NCBI RefSeq assembly: GCF_000715075.1
Contig: NC_134095.1
Span: 58,834,419 to 58,898,418, forward strand
Length of the DNA: 64,000 bases
Direction of reading: 5' to 3'
Origin: Nicotiana tabacum
Lineage: Eukaryota > Streptophyta > Magnoliopsida > Solanales > Solanaceae
Of this stretch, positions 25,694 through 38,112 are shown one piece after another (positions within the stretch are counted from its first letter, which is position 1; the number at the start of each line of letters is the position of its first letter). The position numbers and the translations under genes are program-made. Under the pieces are notes generated by a model. The model did not search any database, was not told where the DNA came from, and saw only the letters and a program-made list of their open reading frames with translations.

Positions 25694-26439
25694 AAAATGG
25701 GATATATTGATAAATACACTAAGATAGAAATAGAGTTTTAAAGAAACATCCCAACTACCAAACAATATAAAACATTGATTATAGAACGTAAGTCACTGTC
25801 TTACATAAAACTAACAATACCTCTCTCATTAACAAGTCTTTCTCAAATTAATCTACTTTCATGAATAAATATTAAACTAGAAAATGCAACGGTAACTGGA
25901 AAAGGCCCATGTTTATTGAAAAGCATCCTTTTCTCTTTTTTTTAATTGTAGCTAGAACCAAGAGAGAAAACAAAATCAGATTTTTTCTGACATCAATCGA
26001 TTCGTCACCTCCCAAAATGAGAGATTGAAACCCAATTATCATTTATAGTACAACAAAAAAGTTATGTAAGCTTCACTTAGTTTTTGACTAGTAACTGCGA
26101 ACTCTCTAGGCGTCACTTAGCTTTGTAAGCTTTTCTAGCGAGGTTCTTGTGGCTGTGAATTTTTTCTAAATTTTTTTACCGAACATTTCAAAATTGATCC
26201 TTTTGAGACATTGTGTATACAAAATATTAATCAACCGGTAAATTTGGTCGCACTTTGCATGGTCATCGAATGCCTCGGTGTATTTACGGACTTATCCTTT
26301 TCTAATACCCGAATATAAGAGTAAATTTCAAACCATGTCCTAACATTTAACATATATTCCATATTTTGAACACATCATCTTAAAAGGATCTCTCTCTCAA
26401 AATAGTGATTTCCGGTGCTAAGGACAGTCTGTCATCGGA
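25694..26439 (+). other. unassigned region leading into the LINE
   Basis: AT-rich DNA with no gene. The part from about 26050 (GACTAGTAACTGCGAACTC region) may be LINE 5' UTR because it leads without a break into ORF1, but the 5' boundary and any TSD could not be identified. Confidence 0.4.
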
Positions 26440-29400
26440 ATGGGCACAACTCCGTCGTCCAGCAATGAAATTCCACTAGACTTGGTTCGAAAGAACTGCC
26501 TTAGCATTGAACACAAACCCTAGTTGGCTTTATTCCACAATTCCAGGCGAGCTGTTGTAGAGCTACAAAAAGATGCAGCGATCATTGTAGCTTCGAATCG
26601 CATGGAATCTTTAGAAACTTCCCAATTCATTCCTAGACCAAATCGAGCAATTCCAAGCCGTGGAGATTCTCTACCGAGTCAAATACTACCTCCCCACAAA
26701 ATGTCATACCATTCTACCATGGGAAATGAGAGCTCCGATGTTTTGCAAATCGTCGGAGAGGAGACAGTTGCCGGAGAAGGCGCTCTAGTTATCCAATTGG
26801 TACGAAACCAATGCGAAAATGTCTCTGCTAACCTAGAGAACACTCTCCAATCCTCAAAACCCCACCACAATCAATTAATCTCCACAACAATTCAAAAAAC
26901 AAATTCTGCAGTCGCGAACATAACAGGTGTTCAACGAAATTTCCCAACCAATTCCACTGACCCAATTGAAGTGCAGTGTACTAGAAACGAACCTTCGGAT
27001 GTTCCTGAAGCTCATCATGGTGTTGGAGCCACTTTACAAGGCCCATATTTATGGCGATCGATTATCATCTTCTTCCTAGTTGCTCAGTTGGTTGGACATG
27101 GTGAACCAGCTATCCAAATCGACCAAGGTCAATGCCAAAATGTTTCTGCAGATATAGGGAATCTTCTCAATCCATCACAACCTCTAATAAACCAATCAAA
27201 AGTCACAACATCTCCAAAATCGACTCCTTCAGCCACCATTGTTACAGGTGTTCGACCAAAAGCACCAATCATCTCTCCTTAATCAGAAAACCAAGTGGTC
27301 GACCTCACTCAAGCAGCTGTTCAAAATGCTCCAGGACACTTGGAGAAGACACCAGCTAATGAGCTATCTAGTCAATGCTGCTAAGACTCCTCAATAAGCT
27401 CAAACAAAAACCCAAACCACCCCTTCCCCGTCTACTTTCACATACCGAAAGATCTCAGCCAACTTTGATAAACCTCAACACCCACAGAATAATAAGTCAC
27501 CTACAGAGCGTATCCAAAATGCCTAGTTTCACAACAATAAATCAGATACTCCACTAAAAGAAACCAATACACAACCATAAAAACCACCCATCTATCCTGC
27601 CCCACCTCCTCCTACCATCACACAATCCCTAGCAACCAAACTAAGAGCACAACAAACTGCTGATTTAGCCCTAATAGAATTTACACGCCCAAAATAACTA
27701 TCAAATAGGGTCAATCAGCGATTATCTTCACCAGTAAGGCCGTAAGGTCACTCTAGCCAATATATGCCAATACACTATTGTGGGCAAATTTCTTAACATA
27801 ATGCCCAAAATGGAAGTGATAAGAAGAAGCTTTACAGCTCAAACTGAGCTTAGAGGTGGAGTTAAAATAGTCCACTACAATACTCGAACAGTGTACATTG
27901 ATCTAGACAATGAGTATGACCACACCACTGTCTGGACCAAACAATTCATGTACATCCAAGGTCAAATAATGAATCTTCAAGCCTAGGCTCCCAACTTCAA
28001 ACCTAATGAGGACACCCCAATTGTCCCAGTATGGGTAGTCATTCCTGAATTGCCTTGGCACTTTTACTATATGGAGGTCTTATCAGTCTTGTTGTCACCC
28101 ATTGGTAAGATATTACATTTGGACCTTGCCTCAATGCAAAAAACCAGGGGAAGTGTAACAAAAGTAAGATACATGTAGACTTAGCTAGGATAGGCCTCAT
28201 CATGTGTGGCTTGTCTTTGATGATGACCAAGATGTTAATGGGATGGGCAGTGGCTAGAGGTGATGAATGAAGACCTCCCAAATTACTGTCTACACTGCAG
28301 GCATTTGGGACATAACGAATACCCTTGTTCTATCTGGAAAAGAGAAGAGGAGGACAAAAAGAAAGCAACAGCTGAGACATTTGGAAACAATGAGAATCAG
28401 AACAATAACAGGAAAGTACATGTAGGGGGATCTCACCATAACCAGGAACAAGTCATGTAGGGGCAAAACAAGAATCAAAATTCCAAGAAAAAGATGGTAA
28501 TACAAGACCAAAGAGAAGATCAGCAAAGAAATGAAAATCAAAAAGCAGCAACTTGACGAATTACAAGGGATAACCATTCCAAAGATCAATGGCGCTCTCA
28601 AAAGAAGAAATATTTTAGGGAAGTCAACCAAAGAAACAGGTAATAGAAATTCAAACAGACTAGTAAGCAAGTAGCTGATGCACAAGAGGCTAACCCTAAC
28701 CAAAACTTAGGTATTATTCCTAATTCACAAGCTAATCCTCCAATTGCTCTGGAAAGTGTGAAAGATTCCATTCCCAACCCCACAGTAATTGATATTTAAG
28801 CTAATGGAGCAAAGGAGAATGGTCAGGAGATACCTGTAACTGATCAGGTTGGGGATCCAAAGGGGGTGGGTGTTCCTCATATCTTGCATGAGTGTGTTGA
28901 TGCACAATGTCCTGATACCACTCAACAGTCTACTCAGAAGATTCCTACTGATGGCATTGAAACAAGTAGGGTAATTGGTACTGATGATGACCACAGAATC
29001 ACAGTTGACAGAGGCAAAGCTCCCATGGCAAATCAATTATTCCCGACAAAATCAAAAAATAATCCAAGTCAAAAAATAAAGGCAAATGAAAAGACAACAG
29101 GAATATGCTTTGGCTAAAACAAAGATCAACTATGTAGACAGTCATATGGAATTTGATGTTCAACCCCATGTTGCACCCTCACCTTTAACTATAGGAGTAG
29201 AATCATACGTAGCACCCTCACCTCATTTGAAGGAAGCAGGTACTATGATTTCTACTGGTTTTTCACCTGTGTCTAAGGCAGTAGGAACTGGGGCAGACTC
29301 TACTACTCAAATCCAGGCAGATGAAGTAGGAACTATATCTCATGTAGCACCCTCACTTCTTGTTAAGGAAGTAGGAACTATGCCATATGTTTCACCCTCA

Positions 29401-29673
29401 CCTTTGTATGAGGCAGCAGATGAGTATATGCACATACAGTCTGAAGATGAAGTTGATATTGGTGATGAAGCAGATGATGAACATAGTGAAATCTTGAAGG
29501 ATGATGATACTTACAGTCATCTTCTTACTGCTTTTAATGGTCATCCTTATACTGCTACAGTCATTAATGCACAAGGACTCTCTCCCAGAAATAAGCCATC
29601 ACACTACCTCACCAAAAGCAAAGCAACCATATCTACCCTTCCACCAAAGAACAACCTCCCCAAACATTTTTAA
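26440..29673 (+). pseudogene. LINE ORF1 (DUF4283 / CCHC nucleic-acid-binding protein)
   Basis: The best ATG is 26440 (MGTTPSSSNEIPLDL); an in-frame stop at 26521 precedes a 250-codon open stretch to 27282. The DUF4283-like segment spans about 27770-28190 (IVGKFLNIMPKMEVIRRSF through LPWHFYYMEVLSVLLSPIGK) and is followed by the zinc knuckle CLHCRHLGHNEYPC at about 28281-28322. A long, acidic, low-complexity C-terminus with recurring VAPSP motifs runs through 29086-29673. In related elements ORF1 coats LINE RNA. At least six stops or frameshifts separate these pieces. The stop codon TAA overlaps the ORF2 ATG by one base. Confidence 0.78.
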
Positions 29674-32600
29674 TGATTAGTACAATCACATGGAATATAA
29701 GAGGTATAAGAACCTCTAGAGCCATTAAAAGACTCAAAACTCTCAAACACCTTAACAAATTATCCTTTATTTCAATCCTAGAACCTTTCCTTGGCAGCAC
29801 TCTTATCAATTACTACAGAATCCAATTGTCCATGCATCAAGCAGCATCAAATATCAACAACAAAATCTAGATCTTTTGGGATCAAGACTTTACAGACTCA
29901 GTCATTGACCAAGATGAGCAATAAATAACTGTTGAACTAAAGCATATAGAAGTAACTGAAGTTTTCCAATTAACTGTTGTCTATACCAAGTGTAAAGCAA
30001 ATCTCATAAAACTACTATGGGAGGTACTGAGGCAGAAATCTTTGACCTGTACCATCCCATGGTGTGTGATTGAAAATTTCATGTTATTTCATCCATTGAA
30101 GAAAAAATAGGGGGTCCACCATACCAAATTAGCAAGAGTTTAAACTTCCTCAGTATGATAGAAGATTGTGGACTTGTAGACTTGGGGTTCTATGGCCCTA
30201 GATATACATGGTCCAATGGCAGAGGTCCAGGACCAATAATTGAAGAGATTGGATAGAGGGATGGTAAATGACAATTGGATGATCTCATTCCTAGCTACCA
30301 CCATTTCAGACCTAGCCTTCACTAGGTCTGATCACAATCCTCTGATGACGTAAATGAATTTCAGGCAGGATACCAACAAAAAATATTTCAAGTTTCTCAC
30401 CTGTTGGGTAGAAAATGAAGGATTCATCCCTCTGGTTTAAGAAGTCTGGAATCAAGAAGTCAAAGTCAATGCTATGTAGATTTTCCATCAAAAAACAGTC
30501 TTAATGCCTTAAGTAAATGGTCGAGGCAGGAATATGGGGATATCTTTCAGAAGGCCAAGGAATATGAAGAAAAAGTGAAGCATGCAGAAATGACTTGGGC
30601 TCAAACAAATTATGCAGATGATAGAATGAACTTTCATGAGGTAACAACTCAATACAAAAAACAGGAAGTTGGAAGAGTCTATTCTAAAGCAAAAAACACA
30701 GCTTCACTGGTTCAAAGATGATGATGCAAACTCAAGATACTTCCACAGTTTAATGAGAGGAGGAGGAGGAAGAAGAAGAAGAAGAAGAAGAAGAAGAAGA
30801 AGAAGAAGAAGAAGAAGAAGAAGAAGAAGAAGAAGAAGAAGAAAGTTGTTTGTCCATAAAATCAAAGACATTGAAGGTGAATGGGTGCAAGTTGATGAAG
30901 CTATAGGGGAAGCTGTTTGTGATTACTATCAGGATCTATTTACAGAAATTGGTGGCACCATTAAAGAAGACTTTCCATCTTGTATTCCATCATTCATCAC
31001 AGATGAAGAAAATGACCTCCTCACCAGAGATCCAACTATTGAAGAACTCATAGAAGTGGTTTTCTAAATGAATCCAACAAGTGCAGCAGGTCCTGATGGC
31101 ATGAATGGAAAGTTTTTTCAATCCTGCTGGGATATCATCAAGATTGATCTACTACAGGTTGTTTTAGCCTTCTTTGGTGGTTCAGAAAATCCTAAATACA
31201 TGACTAGTGCCTACCTAGTTTTACTACCAAAGGTTGAATTTACCAACTCCTTCACTGAAGACCCATCAACATCAGCAATTTTGTCAACAAAATCATCTCA
31301 AAGGTTATCGGCTCCAGACTTGGCCCAATCCTTCCCAGAATCATTTCACCAATTAGTCTAGTTTTGTTAAGGGTAGGAGTATTTCTGAAAACATAATGCT
31401 TGCACAGAAAATTGTGCATGGCATCAAAAACCAAATAAAGGGTCAAATGTTGTTATCAAGCTAGACAAGGCAAAAGCTTATGATAGGATATCCTGGAGAT
31501 TTACATGTATTATGCTGAGAAGAATGGGATTTAATGAAAGAATAGTTGACATGATATGGAGAACTATGGCAAACAACTAGTACTCATTGATCATCAATGG
31601 CACTAGATGTGATTTTTTCCACTCTACCAGAGGCTTGAAACAAGGAGATCCACTGACCCCATCTTTATTCATCATAGGAGCTGAACTTCTTTATAGGATA
31701 CTCAATAACCTAACCCATGATCAATTCTTTAATGGCTTCTGCGTGGAGAGGAGGGATCCACAAGTCAACCACCTAAGCTTTGCAGATGACATCATAATTT
31801 TTACATCAAGAGATAGAGCGTCCTTGTATAATATTATGGAGATTCTCAGCAATTATGAACATACATCTGGGCAGTAAATCAACAGGCCAAAAAGCCACTT
31901 CATGGTTTCTCCTTCTGCATTCCCAGCTGTCATCAGAAGAGTTCAGCAGATCACAGGTTTCACCAAGAAAGAATCTCTCATTACTTACCTAGGGTGTCCA
32001 TTATACATAGAAAGAATGAGAATAGTATATTTCAACTCCCTGGTAGCCAAGGTGGTAAGCAGAATTAAAGGGTAGCAAAGCAGAATCCCCTCTTCAACAG
32101 ACAAAGCCACTATGATTAAACATGTGCTCCAATCTATACCTACACATTTGTTGTGAGCCTTAACCCCCCAAACTATACTCAGGCAAGTTGAGAAGTTAAC
32201 AACTAACTTTTTTTGGGGAATGGAGAAAGACAAAAACAAATACCACTAGGCCTCTTGGTAAAAATTGGCATTTCCAACTGAAGAAGGAGGTGTTGACCTC
32301 AGATCAATGGAGGATATCTGTCAAACCATGGAATATAAAAAATGGTGGCATTTCAGAACTAAAGAGTCACTATGGAGCAAGTTTCTTAGAGCTAAATATT
32401 GCCAGATATCAAATTCCATTTCCAAAAAATGGAATTCTGGGCAATCACATGGAAGAAAATGATGACTAATAAGAAAGAAGCTGAAAAAAACATCATTTGG
32501 AGACTACATTCTGGTAACTGCAGTTTTTGGTGGGACAACTGGTTAGGAGATGGTGCACTTTCTCAACACAGAAGTGGGGGAGGAAGGCCAGGCAATGTAA

Positions 32601-33686
32601 CTGTGTCTAATTTTTGGGATCAAGGCCAGTGAAATTTGCACAAGCTGAATGAAACAGTCCCAACACCTTTAATACTTGTCATACTCCAAATCCAAATTTA
32701 TCACAACCCTCAACTCCAAGATCAACCTATATGGATTCCAAAATGTGAAAGAAAACTTCACATGCTCTTCTGCATGGGACTTGATCAGAAAGAAGAGGCA
32801 GAGATGTTTCTTTAATAAAATGACATGGCATAAAAGGATCCCTTTTAAACGGCCCTTTTATATGTGGAAAGCTCTTAGAAACAAACTATCTACAGATGAT
32901 AGGGTGCTCTTATTTAGCAACCCTACTGTATCTAAGTGTGTATGTTGTTATATACCTGGGCCAGAGTCTGTGGATTATATTTTTAGTAGGGGTCAATTTG
33001 CATTGGTAGTATGGAAAACGTTTGCAGGACCAGTTGGTATCCACACTGCTGAAATTCCTCTAAGACTGCTTCTGATGAAATGGTGGCTTCACAAAAGAAA
33101 GAATGAAGTGTAGAAGCTTTTACTTGACACTGTACCAACCATCGTCTATTGGAACATTTGGAGGAACAGATGCAATGTAAAATATGGCATCAAAACTTCC
33201 TCCTTCACGAGAGTCATCTACTCCATCAACTCAGATATTCAGATGCTCATGCAAATAACCTGACCCTCAATTTGCTGGAAACTAAAATGGGAGGATTTAT
33301 ACACTATTTCTAAGAGTATAAAACATTACATCAATGTTAGGCAGGTTGTTTGGAGCAGACCTGAACAAGGATTTGTAAAAATCAACAGTGATGGGAGTGC
33401 ATTGAACAATCCAGGAAGTATAGGGGTAGGGGAAATAATAAGAAGCCACAGTGGTACATTCATTCATGCCTTAGTTAATCCATTAGGAGAAGGTACCAAT
33501 AATCAAGATGAAGTAGAAGCAGCAGCCTTAGGAGTTAAGTGGTGCATTGATAATAGCCACAGTAAGGCACACTTAGAAGCAGACTCAGCACTGCTCATTC
33601 ATTGGCTTACCATTGACACTGATCCTCCATGGAGTTTAAAGATGCAATTGATGAATCTAAGACAACTATGTGTCCAATGTGAATAA
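29673..33686 (+). pseudogene. LINE ORF2 (endonuclease, RT, zf-RVT, RNase H)
   Basis: The ATG at 29673 begins the APE-type endonuclease (MISTITWNIRGIR). The late endonuclease block GPRYTWSNGRGPGP is near 30190-30230 and TRSDHNPLM near 30325-30350. RT motifs follow: NPTSAAGPDGMNGKFF at about 31071, VIKLDKAKAYDRISW at about 31450, LKQGDPLTPSLF at about 31635, and the catalytic SFADDIIIF at about 31776-31802. A zf-RVT-like segment with CVCC lies at about 32840-33050. RNase H begins KINSDGSALNNPGS at about 33378 and keeps acidic residues in SDGSA, DEVEAAALG and LEADSALL. In active relatives this protein nicks target DNA and copies the RNA. Many stops and frameshifts, and a trinucleotide expansion just before the RT core, show that it is dead. 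Confidence 0.85.
30757..30844 (+). repeat. (GGA)n(AGA)n microsatellite inside ORF2
   Basis: Four GGA units followed by about 25 AGA units lie in a preserved frame between the ORF2 linker (YFHSLMRGGGG) and LFVHKIKDIEGEW. They encode a run of more than 20 arginines at a site where related proteins have only a few residues. Confidence 0.93.
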
Positions 33687-34826
33687 ATCAAATTCTCACA
33701 TGTGTATAGGGAAGTCAATTGCCCATCAAACTCCCCCTCAAAACTCAGCCACAACCTATCAACCATAAATCATTTTTACTCCACTTAATCTTTCCCCAAC
33801 CACATTATAGGTCTTTAGCAGGACCTTCTAAGAATCCCTATCTTCAGGCACAAAAAAACCAGTAGGAGCATATGCCCATCACAGCTTGCTTCTATCTCTA
33901 ATTCCTCTCATGGATATGGTTGATATTGTTGAAACAATGGGAGCTAACTTATCTGTCCAAAGCAACATGTCCAGCAGTAGGAACAATAGCAACAACAACC
34001 TTTTTTCCACTCCAACCAAAAATGGAAACCAGACAGTTTTCTACCTAACTTTAATTTTCTTTTTTGCAGGTACCAGAAGTAAAATCATAACATTGGTATA
34101 CATTTAAGGTGTTATACCAGCACTGCGTGTGCTCATTCTGTTGAATGTATACTAATGTGGTGGGGAAACTCCACTTACTTGGAATCACCATAATCACCAG
34201 GATAACCGTTGCTTCTTCTCTTCCGTCAACAAGCCCCTTTGGTCATTGCATTGCACAACACTCGGCAGTGTCACAAATGATACAAGACAACAACCAAGTA
34301 GCATCAATTTCTCTGAATATTTGGAGTTGATTGTAATTGAGCAATCAACAATATGCAACACAATTTTTGGACAGTTTTCTACACAATTTTTGGCTTCTAC
34401 TTGGGTTACCTTCACAATGGCTTCCTTTTCTCAAGCCAACATGAAGATAACTTTGATGCATCCTTTACTACCTACCCTATATTGTTGTATTATATTTTTG
34501 CCACCTCATATATGGAGAACATGTCTTCTGTTGTATTATAGGAGAAAATGTATATTGGAGTCCTCCGATTCTAGTCTTATAGTTTACCTACCTTTACCTA
34601 GTTTTTGTAAATCATTACGCTACCAATTTCGGTGAGCAAAATGGTACACTTATTTAGGTCTGACTATACATTCTTGTAAGGTATCAAATGGCTATAAATT
34701 TAGTAGTCATCAGATACCAGTCACTTATTCGGAGGTATGGTTTATGTCTCTCTCCTTGTTGTACTTTAGCTTTATGTATATAAAAATCAGCCCTACGCAC
34801 AATGCCTAGTGGATTCACCAAAAAAA
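33687..34826 (+). other. 3' UTR of the LINE
   Basis: Non-coding sequence after the RNase H stop. It includes a pyrimidine-rich stretch and ends with the short A tail. Short frames in it (for example around 34246-34635) show no family motif. Confidence 0.55.
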
Positions 34827-34951
34827 TCAAATCATACAAGTATTTACATGCATATGCAACAGATTTTCTCCACATATATGCGAATTATCAGTTATTCTAT
34901 CCATCATGAAAATAAACCTGATGTTATAGAATAATTATTACTATAGCAGAA

Positions 34952-36113
34952 TGTTACACCCCACACCTAAATGAAGTCTGGTAAGTGTGGCTTCTAACAA
35001 GACCAGTCAACTGGCGATCCATTTAAGGCTAGAAGGTGGTTACATTTTTCAATGAGCTTGCGCCAAATGTCCCACCTGGCGTTCTAACTGGGCGAGGCGA
35101 CCCACTTTGCATGTGGAACGGTGAAACTTCCTATGCTTGTAAAAATATAAAAAGGGGGTAGTGAGGCTTATTCTCTCTCATTCTAGAAGTATCACTACAC
35201 TTATTCTCCCAAAATACTCTCAACGCCCCTTTAGAATCTTTAAGCAATTAAGGCAAAGTCGAAGGTGAATATGAATCTAGCAGGATCTAGGATGAAGGAA
35301 CTTGGAATCATCACAGTAATAGTTACTATTTTGTTGCATCGACTTTGAAAATGTGTTGAAGGCAAGGTTAACCATCCTAGAGGTGTAGTTAGTTCTTCAA
35401 CAAGGTATGTAGGGAAATCTTCTTTCTTAGCATGAGGTAGTGTGAGTCTCTCCTTCTTTCTAAATGTTTCCTGTATTGTAAGGTTTGGTAGTTCTAAGCC
35501 CTCTCAATGATGTTATCTTATTTTTGCGTGTTCTTGCTGGTAGCATTTCTTTCAAAGTCTAAATTGTTTCCGGCTGGTATCTTGTGGATGGAGGGTATGA
35601 GTCATTATGAGTTTAAAGTTGTGTTGTCTCTTGAAACTGCTATTGCATTCCACTTACATATATGTATTAATTTTACTTTACCGAGCCACACTATAGACGG
35701 TCGCGTACGACACCTATTATGCAACCACTAATTAGTTGGGTACGATGAAAAAAGATAGGGTCAATAGGTACTAAAGCATGTGTTCTAACCTTTTGGGTAC
35801 GGTTGGGCCATGTCCCAATCAAGTTATGTAATATGCATATCCCTTTTGGTAATCTTAGAGGCTTGCAAACTAGTGTTAGTGTTCGATTGCATGTAATGGT
35901 TGGCTATGACGATGTTTGTAACAGTGATGACCTAAATAAAATGCCAATATTTCCTTTGCTAATTAGTGGTACACATTTTAATTATGGTATTATTACTTGG
36001 AGTCTCCAATGGCCCAGTTTTATGAATAATAAGGGTGATAGGAGAAGACGTCGATTCACATGGGCCTTCAAGTATTGTATGTAGATCGCACCTTTCAAGG
36101 TTGGGGTATGACA
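34952..36113 (+). repeat. solo LTR, about 1.16 kb
   Basis: It starts TGTTACACCCCACACC and ends GTTGGGGTATGACA. CAGAA precedes and CAAAA follows, a 5 bp TSD with one mismatch. A TATA-like box (AAATATAAAAAGGGGG, 35143-35158) is followed by a CT-rich leader. No primer site or interior follows, so this is a solo LTR. TGTTACACCCC ends are shared with the inner nested element, but the bodies look unrelated. Confidence 0.75.
35143..35158 (+). promoter_or_regulatory. TATA-like box in the 1.16 kb LTR
   Basis: AAATATAAAAAGGGGG followed about 20 bp later by TTCTCTCTCATTC, a plausible transcription-start region. Confidence 0.45.
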
Positions 36114-36828
36114 CAAAATATAAATATGTGTATTCATACTGCACATATATTTACAAGTCCAACTTCTCTAGCCTGGATTGTATGGGCGTCATGAAGGCCT
36201 GAAAACTACGTATTTTTCGTAAAAACATAGGTACATCACCTCGACTAGACATAGTTCGTTGTTGGAACTTAAAATTTTGAAGGAGAGGAACTTGCGATGG
36301 GAGCCTATAGAAAAAATGGAAAAAATAGTATAGATGGAAGGGTCTGCCCCTGTAGATTTATGGGATAATAGGGACACACAACACATGGTACGCATGCGGT
36401 ATATCACTTGGGAATCACTAACGGTCGTTGGGTTGGGCCGTTATCCCGGGTAATATAGCGCATGCATTTCTATTTTCTTTCTTCACGTCATTTTGTTCTA
36501 TAACTTAATTTTTGTGATGAAATAATACCAAAATGACACGAAGTGATTCTTATCCTTATAACGTGAACTATAAAAGATAAAAGAAGAATATCACCTCATT
36601 TTTGCGTTTAGGCCGTCCGAATCTATTAAACTTCATGCATTTTTTCAATTTGTAAAACATATTTTTTTGAAGAAAATTATAGTCATATCCAACTTAGACA
36701 CAAGTGAATTAAGAATTTAATGGAAATAACGCTAAGACGATATTCAAAGCAAACAAAAAGTAGAAGTGGGTCTTGAGTTCTTCCCCCAATCACGGGTTGC
36801 CCTTGATGATAAAGGTGTTGGAGAGAAT
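36114..36828. other. unassigned AT-rich region
   Basis: I see no gene, RNA or repeat boundary here. All frames are short. Confidence 0.5.
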
Positions 36829-37066
36829 TAGGGGTGGCAAATGGGTGGGTTGGACTGAATTTGGACGGGTGAAGATGAGTTAAGTCAATAAATGGGGCAT
36901 TGCCCAACCCAACCCAAAGCGTACTTGGGCCAAGATGGGTTGGGTCAAAACAGGCTAAATAATGGGTCATAACCCAACCCGCCCAACTTGACTCATGTTT
37001 TAGAACCATGTTCATCTTGCATAAAAAAGCTTTTTACCTTAAAATGTGTAAGTTGGAAAACATTTT

Positions 37067-37480
37067 TCGGGTGGGGATGGGGTGGTTGGGGAGAGGGGGG
37101 TTGGTGCAGAAAAACGAAAAAACAGAAAATAAAAAAATTGAAAATACAAAAACAAAATGTAAAAAAAAAAATTGAGGCGGTTTGTGCGGAAGGTGGGAAG
37201 GGAGGGTAGGGTGTAGGGTGGTGCAGAAAAACAAAAAAATTGAAAATTAAAAATACAAACGAAAAGTAAAAAAAAAATTGAGGGAGTTTGCGCGGGGATA
37301 GGGGTAGGGTGGGTGGTTAAAAAATAAATAAAAATAATAAAAAATTAAAAATACAAAAAAAAAAGTAAAAAAAGTTTTTTGAGGGGGTTTGCACGGCGGG
37401 AGGGGGGGATAGGGTGGGGGTGTGGTGCAGAAATAAAAACACAGAAAATTGAAAATATAAAATAAAATAAAAGGTAAAAT
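37067..37480 (+). repeat. G-rich/A-rich minisatellite, four units of about 105-115 bp
   Basis: Each unit pairs a G-run block (37069-37100, 37192-37218, 37294-37313, 37398-37420) with an A-rich block containing GAAAATTAAAAATACAAA-like sequence. GGTGCAGAAA also recurs. Every G block has at least four runs of three or more G, the textbook quadruplex pattern. Confidence 0.85.
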
Positions 37481-37644
37481 TGGGGAAACTAAGTAACTTT
37501 CTGGATAAGTTGGATTGAGATCCCTTTGTGTTTGGGTGAGTTTCATGGGTTGTATTTGGGCTACTTCATGGGTCAGAGTGGGCTATAAAAAATATGAAAA
37601 TTTTCGTTCTTATACCATATAGGAAGCTATATTACCAAATATGT

Positions 37645-37866
37645 TCATAGTTTGAATATTACCCGCCATGCTAATAGTATTTCTACAAAATATAGACATT
37701 TCATTAAATAAGGAATCATTGTAGTTGTAGGCTTCCTTATTTCATCTTCTGCAGTTTTCTGCCTTTTGGCTTTGATTTCTTTACTACTACTACTTGGTGA
37801 AGATACATTCTCTTCCTCCCTTTTCCTCTTTTTAATTTTTAGAACTGACGCAAACTCATCCATCAA
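37645..37866 (-). pseudogene. basic, lysine-rich hypothetical fragment in the MULE-like element
   Basis: A 73-codon minus-strand frame: MDEFASVLKIKKRKREEE, a Ser-rich run, then KEIKAKRQKTAEDE. The KIKKRKR and KAKRQK clusters look like nuclear-localisation signals. I do not recognise the family. It could be a captured gene piece or a remnant of an element-borne gene, and may be non-coding. Confidence 0.3.
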
Positions 37867-37914
37867 ATCTTGGTTTTCATCACCAAAGATTTTCGCAATT
37901 GTATCATAAGCCTC

Positions 37915-38112
37915 AATATGGTTTGGAGTTTATATATCAATTTTTAGGGGTTTTGGTGAAGATTAGACTTGATTTTGGCTGAATTTCAGATTGAAACTCA
38001 AAAAACAAGAAGAAGACATGACATACATTATATTGCAGAAATTGTAGAAAAATTATATTCTGTTGTTTATTTATTTTTCTTTTATTTATTTAGCTATTGT
38101 ATGAAAGTTGAA
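37915..38112 (+). repeat. left arm of a large internal inverted repeat
   Basis: The arm starts TATGGTTTGGAGTTTATATA and ends CTATTGTATGAAAGTTG. It matches the reverse complement of 38818-39066 with few mismatches apart from one insertion. The arms are separated by about 700 bp of AT-rich sequence. Confidence 0.88.

Larger units (their letters stand above)
26440..34826 (+). mobile_element. L1-type LINE, nearly full length, decayed
   Basis: The order is ORF1 (DUF4283-like region plus CCHC knuckle), ORF2 (endonuclease, reverse transcriptase, zf-RVT, RNase H), then about 1.1 kb of 3' UTR ending TAGTGGATTCACC and seven A residues at about 34820-34826. The RNase H domain and the CCHC ORF1 are typical of plant L1 elements. 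All reading frames carry stops or frameshifts. No LTRs or terminal inverted repeats flank the unit. The 5' end is uncertain and I found no TSD. Confidence 0.85.

Noticed and set aside
28290..28703. Hydrophobic minus-strand frame of 137 codons
   Set aside because: It is a shadow of LINE ORF1, whose CCHC knuckle is on the plus strand; the Leu/Phe richness comes from antisense reading.
37034..37546. Pro/Phe-rich minus-strand frames resembling membrane or cell-wall proteins
   Set aside because: They are antisense readings of the G-rich/A-rich minisatellite.
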